Positions 15,589 to 22,992 of a DNA stretch of 64,000 nt are shown here, piece after piece. Location of the stretch: the NCBI RefSeq assembly GCF_037911135.1, contig NZ_JBBLYU010000004.1, positions 124,001 through 188,000 on the forward strand, in the 5' to 3' direction. The translations under genes and the position numbers were made by a program. The notes beneath the pieces were generated by a model. The model was not told where the DNA came from. It did not search any database and worked only from the letters and a program-made list of their open reading frames with translations. Each line of letters begins with the position of its first letter. Position 1 is the first letter of the stretch. The DNA comes from Phaeobacter sp. A36a-5a. GTDB taxonomy: Bacteria > Pseudomonadota > Alphaproteobacteria > Rhodobacterales > Rhodobacteraceae.

Positions 15589-17341
15589 TGTCGTTCGCAC
15601 CCCTTTTTTCCGCAAGCCCCTGTGCCGCCGTGTCGTCGCTATGCGGAAAGACGACCTCATAGGTAAATTCTGTTTCTGTTTCCGTCGTCTTGGCCTCACC
15701 CTCGAGCTGTGCGACGAAGGCCTTGATAAGCCGTGCGCCGAGCCCGCTGGTGAACTGGCGCTCTTCGCTTTCGGCCCCGTTCTGCGGGCCCAGCGCGTTG
15801 CGGATGGTAAGACGACAGTAGCCGCCTTCCTGTTCGGCAAAGGAGACACCAACAACGCGTCGCCCGTCGCCGTCTACACCCGCAAATCTGACAGCATTGG
15901 TGAGCGTTTCGGCCACCAGCATCGACAGATTCACCGCATCGTCCTGATTAAGCTGGACCGAGGCCAGATCTGTTTCGATGGCGACAGCGCCATCGCGCCC
16001 ATGCGACAGGGAGGCAATCTCCTTGGCCAGAGCCGTAATAAGCTCGGCCGCATCCACGGTGGTGACATCTGGATTGGTGTTCAGGGACCGGTGAATCGCC
16101 GCCAGCCCACGCACCCGGCGCTGAAGCTGGGCAAGCACGTTGCGCGCCTCGTCCGAGCGCGCCGATCTTGCCTGCATGTTCATGATCGAGGCGATGAGCT
16201 GGAGGTTGTTCTTTACCCGGTGATGCACCTCGCGCAGGAGCACGGTTTTCTCGCGCAGGTCGATCTCCCGGCGTTCTTCGGCCTTGCTGAGGATCATCAC
16301 CATGCGGTTGAAGGACTGCTGGGCCTCGGCAAATTCGCGCGGCGGGTTCAGCAGATCCAGCTGGGCCTGTTTCCGCTCGCCTAGTGCATAGCGCCTCATG
16401 GCTGCGCGCAGGTCACTGAGATGGCGGATAACAAGACGATGCAGGCCAAATACGCCGACGACCATGCCTGCGAGCCACATCAACACCGGAAAGGCCAGGG
16501 TGAAGGCCCAGCCGCCCATGCCTGTTGCCATCTGCGCCTGTGCAGCTGGCCAGCTTCCCACAACGGCGACCTCGCCCGGAACGATGTCGCTCACCGCGAA
16601 GAACCGTTCTTCCTGGGATTTTGACATTGCAAAGAACGTGTCGCCAGACCGCCTGATCAGATCCGACTGCGCGGGTGTCTGGGGCAGCATCAACCCGGCC
16701 TGAGGCAGCGGCTCCGAAGAGGACAGGATATCGCCGTCCCGATCAATTGTGGCAAAACGGATGCCTTCCAGCTGCCAGCTCTCGGTGAAAAACGCGCTGG
16801 TCAATCTTTTCGGAATGGCGAGGGTCAGATAGCCGACGATTTCGCCACCTTCGCGAACCGGCGTTGTCAATGAGAGTTCGAAATCCCCATTTCCATCAAG
16901 GCTGCGCCCCACCCCATAGGTCAGCGCGCCGCGCGCGACCGCTTTTGCAAAAAATGCTGTTTCGGCGATCGCGGCGCCCACATCCTTGGAACTGCAGACC
17001 GGCTGCCCCTCGGGCGTGACAAGGCCCGCAAAGGAATAGGTCGGCTGCGCTTTGACAAAGGTGGCCAGGGCGAGATTGCAGGCCGCTGGCTGATTGCGCA
17101 GCGGCAGGGTGGCCGCCGCCAGGGCGTCAGCGGCGCCGCCGGTGCGTTGCAACAGCTCCCGCTCTCCCATAGCGGCCCGTTCGGTGCGGGCAAGAATGGC
17201 CATCCGGGACAGGCGCGCGGCCTCATCTATCACCGTGTAGGTCTGATAGATGGCAATCATGCCCAATGGCAGCAATGCCAAGGTCATGAGAGCGGCGAGC
17301 CGAAAAAACAGCCCGCCAGCCAGTGCCCGCCCCAGTTTCAT
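15563..17341 (-). CDS. HisKA_2/HWE-type sensor histidine kinase of the general stress response
   Basis: A 592-residue membrane kinase. One membrane segment near residues 12-30 and another near 285-305 flank a periplasmic sensor domain; a HAMP-like linker follows. The kinase core has LREVHHRVKNNLQLIASIMNMQARS (phosphoacceptor His) as in HisKA_2 kinases, then LVAETLTNAVRFA (N box) and a GLGARLI-type ATP lid. It starts one base after ecfG, and this gene order (nepR, ecfG, HisKA_2 kinase) is the usual PhyK-type arrangement, so PhyR is the expected phosphorylation partner. The signal sensed is unknown. Confidence 0.9.
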   Translation of the reverse strand: MKLGRALAGGLFFRLAALMTLALLPLGMIAIYQTYTVIDEAARLSRMAILARTERAAMGERELLQRTGGAADALAAATLPLRNQPAACNLALATFVKAQPTYSFAGLVTPEGQPVCSSKDVGAAIAETAFFAKAVARGALTYGVGRSLDGNGDFELSLTTPVREGGEIVGYLTLAIPKRLTSAFFTESWQLEGIRFATIDRDGDILSSSEPLPQAGLMLPQTPAQSDLIRRSGDTFFAMSKSQEERFFAVSDIVPGEVAVVGSWPAAQAQMATGMGGWAFTLAFPVLMWLAGMVVGVFGLHRLVIRHLSDLRAAMRRYALGERKQAQLDLLNPPREFAEAQQSFNRMVMILSKAEERREIDLREKTVLLREVHHRVKNNLQLIASIMNMQARSARSDEARNVLAQLQRRVRGLAAIHRSLNTNPDVTTVDAAELITALAKEIASLSHGRDGAVAIETDLASVQLNQDDAVNLSMLVAETLTNAVRFAGVDGDGRRVVGVSFAEQEGGYCRLTIRNALGPQNGAESEERQFTSGLGARLIKAFVAQLEGEAKTTETETEFTYEVVFPHSDDTAAQGLAEKRGANDNADLRNTG

Positions 17342-17342
17342 A

Positions 17343-17888
17343 TCAGGCCACGCTTTGCTGCGACACGATGCCTGCAGTTACGGTGTCGGTCAGCTCCAGC
17401 GGCTCGTTTTCGCTCAGATTCATCAGCTCGGCCAACCGCGCCCGGCCTCTGTTCACCCGGCTCTTGATCGTGCCGACCTTGACGCCGCAGGTTTCTGCGG
17501 CCTCCTCATAAGAGAACCCGCCGGCGCCAACCAGGATCAGCGCCTCGCGCTGTTCATCGTTCAGCTGTTCGAAAGCTTTGTTGAAATCGCGCATGTTCAG
17601 GCGCCCGTCATGATCAGGTTTCTGCGAAAGCTGCTCGGACAGGACGCCATCGCCGTCCTCCACCTCGCGGCGGCGTTTACGGCGTAGAGAGTAATACGTG
17701 TTGCGCAGGATCGTAAAGAGCCAGGCCCGCATATTGGAGCCTTCCTCGAATTTGTCGATATTGGTCCAGGCTTTAACCAAGGTATCCTGCACCAGATCAT
17801 CGGCCATGGCCGTATTCCGGGTCAGACTGATGGCAAACGCACGCATGGCACCAAGGTGGTCCACCAGCTCGTCTCTGGGATCGCCCAT
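17343..17888 (-). CDS. ecfG: RNA polymerase sigma factor EcfG (general stress)
   Basis: A 181-residue ECF sigma factor of the ECF15/EcfG group. Region 2 contains LTRNTAMADDLVQDTLVKAW and MRAWLFTILRNTYYS; region 4 contains NDEQREALILVGAGGFSYEEAAETCGVKVGTIKSRVNRGR. It recognises GGAAC-N16/17-CGTT promoters, several of which surround it. It overlaps nepR by one base and is followed immediately by the kinase. In unstressed cells NepR should hold it inactive. Confidence 0.95.
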   Translation of the reverse strand: MGDPRDELVDHLGAMRAFAISLTRNTAMADDLVQDTLVKAWTNIDKFEEGSNMRAWLFTILRNTYYSLRRKRRREVEDGDGVLSEQLSQKPDHDGRLNMRDFNKAFEQLNDEQREALILVGAGGFSYEEAAETCGVKVGTIKSRVNRGRARLAELMNLSENEPLELTDTVTAGIVSQQSVA

Positions 17889-18079
17889 CAGGAGTCATCC
17901 TCATCACGATTGGCGCTTTCGATCGGCGCCGCGCCCTTGGCTTTCAACTGGTCGAGAAGATTTGCGAACCGGTCGGGGATAGGCTCCGACGCAAGCGTAT
18001 CAAACGCCTTTTTCAGGTTGCTGTCGATCTCTCGCTCGATCGCGTCACCGCGTTTTTCTGTTGCCTTGTGCTTTTCCAT
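17888..18079 (-). CDS. nepR: Anti-sigma factor NepR
   Basis: A 63-residue NepR protein. The core EIDSNLKKAFDTLASEPIPDRFANLLDQL holds the two helices that bind EcfG or phosphorylated PhyR. I chose ATG 18079; a TTG at 18088 would add three residues. The gene is first in the operon, 40 bases downstream of a perfect EcfG box, so the anti-sigma factor is produced with its sigma factor and closes a feedback loop. Confidence 0.93.
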   Translation of the reverse strand: MEKHKATEKRGDAIEREIDSNLKKAFDTLASEPIPDRFANLLDQLKAKGAAPIESANRDEDDS

Positions 18080-18111
18080 ACGATCCAACTATATTTTTTT
18101 ACGCACACTCT

Positions 18112-18137
18112 GGAACCAAACGCAGTGACCAGACGTA
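18112..18137 (+). promoter_or_regulatory. EcfG-type promoter for phyR (one mismatch)
   Basis: GGAAC at 18112-18116, 17 bases, CGTA at 18134-18137; phyR starts at 18176. It interleaves with the opposite box for nepR. Confidence 0.65.
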
Positions 18138-18144
18138 TGGTTCC
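18119..18144 (-). promoter_or_regulatory. EcfG-type promoter for nepR-ecfG operon
   Basis: On the minus strand GGAAC (18144-18140), 17 bases, CGTT (18122-18119): perfect match. The two divergent promoters overlap almost completely, so the two transcripts may compete for one polymerase. Confidence 0.85.
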
Positions 18145-18175
18145 ATATGTATTCAGAAAAAAAGGGACATATCAA

Positions 18176-18991
18176 ATGACCGCCCCGACAGGAGAAATTC
18201 TTGCTAATCAGATCGGGTCTAACCTGCCGTTCCTGCGCCGTTATGCGCGGGCGCTGACAGGTAGCCAGACCAGCGGTGACACCTATGCCCTTGCAACTCT
18301 GGAGGCGATCCTGGCCGAGCCGGACCGCTATGAGGCTGAGCTGAAAGCAAAGGTGGCTTTGTTCCGCGCTTTCCATGTTATCTGGAGTTCCAGCGGTGCC
18401 CCGGTTGAGCTGGATATGCCCGACAGCGGGCTGGAGACCCAGGCGCAGAAGCATCTGCGTGCGCTTACCCCAAATACCCGCGAGGCGCTTCTGCTTCACA
18501 CGATTGAGGATTTCAGCACCGCAGAGGTGGCGCAGATAATGGAAATCGGCGCCGATGAAGCAAGTGAACTGGTGAAGATCGCCTATCAGGAGATGTCGAA
18601 ATCCACATCGGGTCGCATCATGATCATCGAGGATGAGGCGATCATTTCGATGGATCTTGAAGGGATCGTCAGCGAAATGGGACATCGGGTGACCGGCATT
18701 GCCCGGACTGAAGATGCCGCGCTGAAACTCGCGAGGGAAGAGACACCGGATCTGATCCTGTCGGATATCCAGCTTGCGGATAACTCCAGCGGCATTGATG
18801 CGGTGAACAAGATCCTTGAAAATCATTTTGACTGCCCCGTGATCTTTATCACTGCCTTCCCCGAAAGGCTGCTGACCGGCGAAGGGCCGGAACCTGCCTT
18901 CCTGATCTCGAAGCCCTATACCGAGGATCAGGTTCGCTCGGCGGTCAGCCAGGCGATGTTCTTCTCCTCGACCGAGACGTTGAAGGCCTAA
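18176..18991 (+). CDS. phyR: General stress response regulator PhyR
   Basis: A 271-residue PhyR: an N-terminal EcfG-like sigma domain (residues ~10-140, with LPFLRRYARALTGSQTSGD and LTPNTREALLLHTIEDFSTAEVAQIM) fused to a receiver domain (~148-265). The phosphoacceptor is Asp197 in LILSDIQLAD, with conserved acidic pair IIEDEA and Lys in LISKPYT. When phosphorylated the sigma-like domain captures NepR and frees EcfG. The ATG at 18176 was chosen over upstream codons because those would lie in the promoter. It is divergent from nepR and ends before a strong terminator. Confidence 0.96.
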   Translation: MTAPTGEILANQIGSNLPFLRRYARALTGSQTSGDTYALATLEAILAEPDRYEAELKAKVALFRAFHVIWSSSGAPVELDMPDSGLETQAQKHLRALTPNTREALLLHTIEDFSTAEVAQIMEIGADEASELVKIAYQEMSKSTSGRIMIIEDEAIISMDLEGIVSEMGHRVTGIARTEDAALKLAREETPDLILSDIQLADNSSGIDAVNKILENHFDCPVIFITAFPERLLTGEGPEPAFLISKPYTEDQVRSAVSQAMFFSSTETLKA

Positions 18992-19015
18992 ACCAGGCGC
19001 AAACCTGTTTTGATC

Positions 19016-19047
19016 AAATAGCCGCCTGTGATCAGGCGGCTATTTTT
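19016..19047 (+). terminator. phyR terminator
   Basis: 13-base perfect stem 19016-19028 against 19033-19045, loop TGAT, then T-run. Confidence 0.9.
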
Positions 19048-19176
19048 GTGTCTGGACGGCAGTTGCGGATGTTTTCCGCTCTTTCGCTTGAGATCGCCGC
19101 CGCGCCGGGATCACCGCCGCGCGCGTCTCTCGTGCCGGATCACCCTGTCAGGCGGTGCCCAAGCTTTCGTCAGGCC

Positions 19177-19674
19177 TCAGCCCTTGGCGATGGCGCGCAG
19201 CATCCAGGCGGCCTGCTCGTGAAAGGCGGAGCGCGCCGTCGCCAGATCCTCGGTAACGATATCCTTGCGATCGCCCGCCAACTCGGCCAGCGCATGAAGG
19301 CGGTGCGCGACGCGTTCATGACAATGAGCGAGATCCTCAACCATATCCGCAGCCGTCAGCGAGCCGGTTTTGTCTTCAAGCTTCGAACGGCTGACGATAT
19401 CGGCAAGGCTCGACGGCGCCAGATGCCCCAGCGCGCGGATCCGTTCCGCCAGCTCGTCGGTCGCTGCAAACATATTCTCATACTGCTCTTCGGTCAGCTT
19501 ATGGACCGAGTAGAAGGCCGGCCCTTCGACGTTCCAGTGATAGGCATGGGTCTTGAACACGAGGCGATAGGTATCGGCCAGCACATCGGCCAGCCCGCTG
19601 GCGATCACCGAGGTGTCACGGACACCGGTGCTAACGTCATCACGGCTGGGCACAACTGAAAGCGCTTCGCTCAT
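19177..19674 (-). CDS. dps: Dps-family DNA-binding/ferritin-like protein
   Basis: A 165-residue Dps protein. The ferroxidase-site signature is present: FKTHAYHWNVEGPAFYSVHKLTEEQYENM, followed by DELAERIRALG. Dps forms dodecamers that oxidise and store iron and protect DNA under oxidative or starvation stress. ATG 19674 follows AAGGAG; a perfect EcfG promoter lies 39 bases upstream, so it is part of the general-stress regulon. Confidence 0.94.
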   Translation of the reverse strand: MSEALSVVPSRDDVSTGVRDTSVIASGLADVLADTYRLVFKTHAYHWNVEGPAFYSVHKLTEEQYENMFAATDELAERIRALGHLAPSSLADIVSRSKLEDKTGSLTAADMVEDLAHCHERVAHRLHALAELAGDRKDIVTEDLATARSAFHEQAAWMLRAIAKG

Positions 19675-19712
19675 CTTATCATCTCCTTTGTCTATGTCGG
19701 TCTCACCACCCC

Positions 19713-19737
19713 AACGTGTGCTCCTGACAGAGGTTCC
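19713..19737 (-). promoter_or_regulatory. EcfG-type promoter for dps
   Basis: On the minus strand GGAAC (19737-19733), 16 bases, CGTT (19716-19713), 39 bases before the dps ATG. Confidence 0.85.
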
Positions 19738-19866
19738 CATATTTCTCGCCGGTGTCAGACCTTCTCACCGATGTCAGACGCGCAGGCGCCGGGGACAGAT
19801 GAGCAACGAAAATGGGCGGACGCCACAGCATCCGCCCCTCATCGCTTTCGCATTGTCGTCTCCACG

Positions 19867-20031
19867 CTATCTGCCCTTTACCACCCGAACCACCATGGCG
19901 ATGGCAAAGAGTACAAGGAACACGAAGAACAAAATCTGCGCGATCCCGGCAGAGGCAGACGCCACACCGCCAAAGCCGAAGAGGCCAGCGATGACTGCGA
20001 CAACAAAGAATAGCAAAGCCCAGTAGAGCAT
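19867..20031 (-). CDS. DUF1328 small membrane protein
   Basis: A 54-residue protein with two membrane helices: MLYWALLFFVVAVIAGLFGFGG and ILFFVFLVLFAIAMVVRVV, the DUF1328 pattern (YtjA-like). Function unknown; such proteins are often stress induced. GGAGAGG precedes ATG 20031. The EcfG-like box upstream has AGTT instead of CGTT. Confidence 0.88.
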   Translation of the reverse strand: MLYWALLFFVVAVIAGLFGFGGVASASAGIAQILFFVFLVLFAIAMVVRVVKGR

Positions 20032-20072
20032 GGTCCTCTCCTTCATATCATGTCGTGCTGTGATACCGTCCC

Positions 20073-20098
20073 AACTCAGACCGCGCGGCGATGGTTCC
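20073..20098 (-). promoter_or_regulatory. Weak EcfG-type promoter for the DUF1328 gene
   Basis: On the minus strand GGAAC (20098-20094), 17 bases, AGTT (20076-20073). The first base of the -10 element departs from consensus. Confidence 0.45.
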
Positions 20099-20100
20099 AT

Positions 20101-20126
20101 GGAACTTTCGCGGCTCGGCGCACGTT
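20101..20126 (+). promoter_or_regulatory. EcfG-type promoter
   Basis: GGAAC at 20101-20105, 17 bases, CGTT at 20123-20126, 25 bases before the ATG at 20151. Confidence 0.8.
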
Positions 20127-20150
20127 GAGTGGTGGAAAGGAGACTTCATC

Positions 20151-20465
20151 ATGGCTGCAACTCAGACACAGACTGAACCGAAGAAATCGACCGCTGCGCG
20201 ACGCAAGCAGGACACCCTGACAGAGGCGTCCCAGCCGATTGCGGCAAAAGCCAAAGAAGTTGGCGAACAGCTGGAGGATATGGCGGTACGCAATGCTCAG
20301 GCGGTCCGTGAGATGGCGACCGAGGGTGCAAAAACCGCGTCCCAGACCGTTAATGAGCTTGCCTCCCAGAGTGAGGAATTCGTGAAGAAGAATCCGGCGC
20401 TTGCCGTAGCTGGCGCGCTGGGGCTGGGCGTTCTGATCGGCCTTGCGGTCCGCAACCGCTACTGA
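20151..20465 (+). CDS. ElaB/YqjD/phasin-like stress protein
   Basis: A 104-residue protein: a Lys/Gln/Thr-rich start, a long amphipathic helix (AKAKEVGEQLEDMAVRNAQ, EMATEGAKTASQTVNELA), and a C-terminal membrane anchor KNPALAVAGALGLGVLIGLAVRNRY with the KNP motif also found in the protein at 11194. This is the ElaB/YqjD/DUF883-like layout. AAAGGAG precedes the ATG and a perfect EcfG promoter lies 25 bases upstream. It ends the stress island before a very strong terminator. Confidence 0.8.
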   Translation: MAATQTQTEPKKSTAARRKQDTLTEASQPIAAKAKEVGEQLEDMAVRNAQAVREMATEGAKTASQTVNELASQSEEFVKKNPALAVAGALGLGVLIGLAVRNRY

Positions 20466-20480
20466 AACACTTAAATTCCG

Positions 20481-20523
20481 AGATACAAAAAAGGGAGGCC
20501 AGCGGCCTCCCTTTTTTGTATCT
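20481..20523. terminator. Perfect 20-bp bidirectional terminator
   Basis: 20481-20500 is exactly complementary to 20504-20523, loop of 3, with A-run and T-run inside the stem. It can end the stress gene on the plus strand and rpiR on the minus strand. Confidence 0.92.
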
Positions 20524-20570
20524 GTTGGACACGTTTCTCTGACTATGAACAACCACGGCTGCGAGGGGAT

Positions 20571-21443
20571 TCAGGTGAATTTGCGAAACAGCCGCGTGGT
20601 GTCGAAGATTGTATCGAGTTTCTCGTAGCGCGCGCGCGTCTCGTCCCAGCGCTCCTCCTGTGCGGCCGAGATCATCGCCTCCAGCAGCATCATGGTTGAG
20701 ATGTTCGAGTCCCAGGCCGAGGGGATTTCCACCCAGCAATTGAAGGTATGCGCCGCCACAGATCCGATGGGGCTGGACCATTGGTCGGTGATCAGGATCA
20801 CCCGCACCCCCCGTTCCGAGGCCAGTTCGGCCAGCCGTTGCAGGTTGGTCTCATAGCGGCGTACGTCGAACATCAGCAGCGTGTCGCCTTCCACCATATC
20901 CAGCACGTAATGCGGCCAGGTCGCCGAGGAGGAGGTCATATGTGTGACCCGCTGGCGAATGGCCTGAAAATGCGTGAAGGCATAATCCGCAAGCGCACGG
21001 GTGATGCGCCCGCCAACCACATAGAGCCGACCCTCAGTATCGGCCAGCTGCCGGACCGCCGCATCGAACTGCTCTGAATCGACGTTGGAAAAGGTCTGAC
21101 TGAGGTTGTCGGTCACCGCCTGTGCAAATCTGTTCAGAAGATGCCCCTCCGGCGCCTCCGACGCCCAGTTGGCCCGGCGCTGGGTCGGGCCGGATCCCTT
21201 TGCCTCCAGCTCTTTCAGCAGGGCCTGATGGAACTGCGGATATCCTTTGAAACCAAGCTTCTGCACCATGCGCGCCACGGTGGGTGTCGACACATCGGCA
21301 TTGGCGGCAACAATGGTGATAGAGGCCAGACCAGCCGCCGGATAATTGGCCAGCAGGGCATTTGCGAATTTGCGCTCTGCCTGGGTCAGGGTTGCATATT
21401 GCTCCCGGATGAGTTCGCGCACGGTGGCGGGCGGTTTTGTCAC
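20571..21443 (-). CDS. MurR/RpiR family transcriptional regulator
   Basis: A 290-residue regulator. Residues 1-80 form the HTH_6 DNA-binding domain (LTQAERKFANALLANYP, ADVSTPTVARMVQKLGFKGYPQF); residues ~115-260 form an SIS domain (GRLYVVGGRITRALADYAFTHFQ, DTLLMFDVRRYE), which in relatives binds phosphosugars but in this subgroup may bind another ligand. Start is a GTG at 21443. Divergent from the amidohydrolase-TRAP-ligase operon, which it most likely controls. Confidence 0.9.
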   Translation of the reverse strand: MTKPPATVRELIREQYATLTQAERKFANALLANYPAAGLASITIVAANADVSTPTVARMVQKLGFKGYPQFHQALLKELEAKGSGPTQRRANWASEAPEGHLLNRFAQAVTDNLSQTFSNVDSEQFDAAVRQLADTEGRLYVVGGRITRALADYAFTHFQAIRQRVTHMTSSSATWPHYVLDMVEGDTLLMFDVRRYETNLQRLAELASERGVRVILITDQWSSPIGSVAAHTFNCWVEIPSAWDSNISTMMLLEAMISAAQEERWDETRARYEKLDTIFDTTRLFRKFT

Positions 21444-21540
21444 TGTCCGGCTATCCCTCTGGTTTGCCTACAATTTATGCACCGCCCCAAAGACAGGGCC
21501 ATCCCCGACACGAGGGGATCAAACTGATGCTGAAAATATA

Positions 21541-21569
21541 TTGACACAAAAAGTCGTACGTGAAAACAT
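21541..21569 (+). promoter_or_regulatory. Sigma-70-like promoter with overlapping dyad
   Basis: TTGACA at 21541-21546, 17 bases, AAACAT at 21564-21569, about 25 bases before the ATG at 21594. A dyad-like GTGAAAACATTTTTCC (about 21560-21575) covers the -10 element and is a plausible RpiR operator. Confidence 0.5.
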
Positions 21570-21593
21570 TTTTCCAAAATCAGGGAGTGCCCA

Positions 21594-22403
21594 ATGTCAC
21601 TGAGCGATTCCAACGCTCCATCTGCCGCCGCACCGGAACTGCCCAACGAGGCAGTAGAGATCTGGAATGCAGCGGGCACCGGCGATGTGCTGGTGCTGTG
21701 CGAACATGCCAGCAACCACATTCCGGCGCGGTATGAGGGGCTTGGCCTGTCGGAGGATGACCGCGCCAGCCATGCCGCCTGGGATCCCGGCGCATTGGCG
21801 GTGGCCAAGGGTCTATCGGTGGCTCTGGACGCGCCGCTGGTCGCAAGCCGGGTGTCGCGGCTGGTCTATGACTGCAACCGCCCGCCCGAAGCTGCCAGTG
21901 CCATGCCCGCGAAATCGGAACTGATCGAAGTCCCCGGCAACCGTGATCTGGATGCGGCGGCGCGGGCCGAACGGGTCGACAGCGTCTACACCCCTTTCTG
22001 CGCGGCCGTGGCGCAGGTGATCGCTGATCGCAGGGCCGCAGGTCGCGAGACGATGCTGGTGACGGTCCACAGCTTTACCCCGATCTTTTACGGCACCCCG
22101 CGCAGCGTCGAAATCGGCATCCTGCACGATGCGGACAGCCGCTTGGCCGATGCGATGCTGGAGGCCGCCCCGGCCCTGCCCGACCGCCAGATCGAGCGCA
22201 ACGCGCCCTATGGCCCGCAGGACGGTGTCACACATTCGCTGGTGCTGCATGGTCAGAACAATGGTTTGGCCAATGTGATGATCGAAGTGCGTAACGATCT
22301 GTTGCAGACCCCGGAACAGGAAGCCGCCATGACAGACGAATTGCTGTGTCTGCTGCGCCCGGCCCTGAGCGCGCTGACCAGTAAGGAGGCAGCCAATGCC
22401 TAG
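21594..22403 (+). CDS. N-formylglutamate amidohydrolase family protein
   Basis: A 269-residue enzyme of the N-formylglutamate amidohydrolase (FGase) family: LVLCEHASNHIP (metal ligands), SRLVYDCNRPP, TVHSFTPIFYG and a C-terminal HSLVLHGQNNGLANVMIEVRNDLL. The known reaction is hydrolysis of N-formyl-L-glutamate, but genes here do not belong to histidine degradation. Placed first in an operon with a TRAP transporter and a glutamine-synthetase-like ligase, it may hydrolyse another glutamyl or acyl amide. That is inference. GGGAG precedes the start. Confidence 0.85.
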   Translation: MSLSDSNAPSAAAPELPNEAVEIWNAAGTGDVLVLCEHASNHIPARYEGLGLSEDDRASHAAWDPGALAVAKGLSVALDAPLVASRVSRLVYDCNRPPEAASAMPAKSELIEVPGNRDLDAAARAERVDSVYTPFCAAVAQVIADRRAAGRETMLVTVHSFTPIFYGTPRSVEIGILHDADSRLADAMLEAAPALPDRQIERNAPYGPQDGVTHSLVLHGQNNGLANVMIEVRNDLLQTPEQEAAMTDELLCLLRPALSALTSKEAANA

Positions 22404-22992
22404 TGCCATCAAGAGCTATGTACGCGCCATCGACGCGATGAACCGCGTGATTGGCCGTTTCGCCATGTATCTGATCTTTGTGCTGGTTGGGGTGCTTCTG
22501 TGGTCCTCGGTGTCAAAGACCTTTTTCAACCCGTCACTCTGGACGCTGGAGACCGCGCAGTTTGTCATGGTCGCCTACTATATTCTGGGCGGTCCCTACT
22601 CGATCCAGATGGGCAGCAATGTACGGATGGATCTGTTCTATGGCGCATGGTCGCTCAAGACCAAGGCCATGGTCGATGCCGTCACCGTGCTGTTCCTGAT
22701 GTTCTACCTTGGGATCCTGTTTTATGGCGCCGTCAGCTCCACCGCCTATTCGCTGGGGTATTTCGGGCTGGAGCCGTTTCAGTTCTTCGGAGAGCTGCTG
22801 ACAATCCTTGTGAGCGAAGGCGTCGATGCCGCCAGCGCCAAACTCGGCTATCTGGAACGCAGCTCCACCGCCTGGCGCCCCTTCATGTGGCCGATCAAAA
22901 CCATCCTCTGTTTCGGCGTCTTTCTGATGCTGCTGCAATGCCTTGCTGAATTGTTCCGTGATCTCGGACGCCTTCGCGGAGACGACTTCTAA
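22396..22992 (+). CDS. TRAP transporter small permease (DctQ)
   Basis: A 198-residue DctQ-type subunit with four membrane segments. The central part shows FNPSLWTLETAQFVMVAYYILGGPYSIQ and NVRMDLFYGAWSLKTKA, family hallmarks. AGGAGG precedes ATG 22396, which overlaps the amidohydrolase gene by 8 bases. It is somewhat longer than usual because of an inserted segment (GVDAASAKLGYLERSSTA) before the last helix. Confidence 0.92.
   Translation: MPSAIKSYVRAIDAMNRVIGRFAMYLIFVLVGVLLWSSVSKTFFNPSLWTLETAQFVMVAYYILGGPYSIQMGSNVRMDLFYGAWSLKTKAMVDAVTVLFLMFYLGILFYGAVSSTAYSLGYFGLEPFQFFGELLTILVSEGVDAASAKLGYLERSSTAWRPFMWPIKTILCFGVFLMLLQCLAELFRDLGRLRGDDF

Noticed and set aside
15395-16384. 329-codon ORF opposite the stress kinase and PLD genes
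   Set aside because: It runs antisense across two overlapping genes with clear motifs and has no domain.
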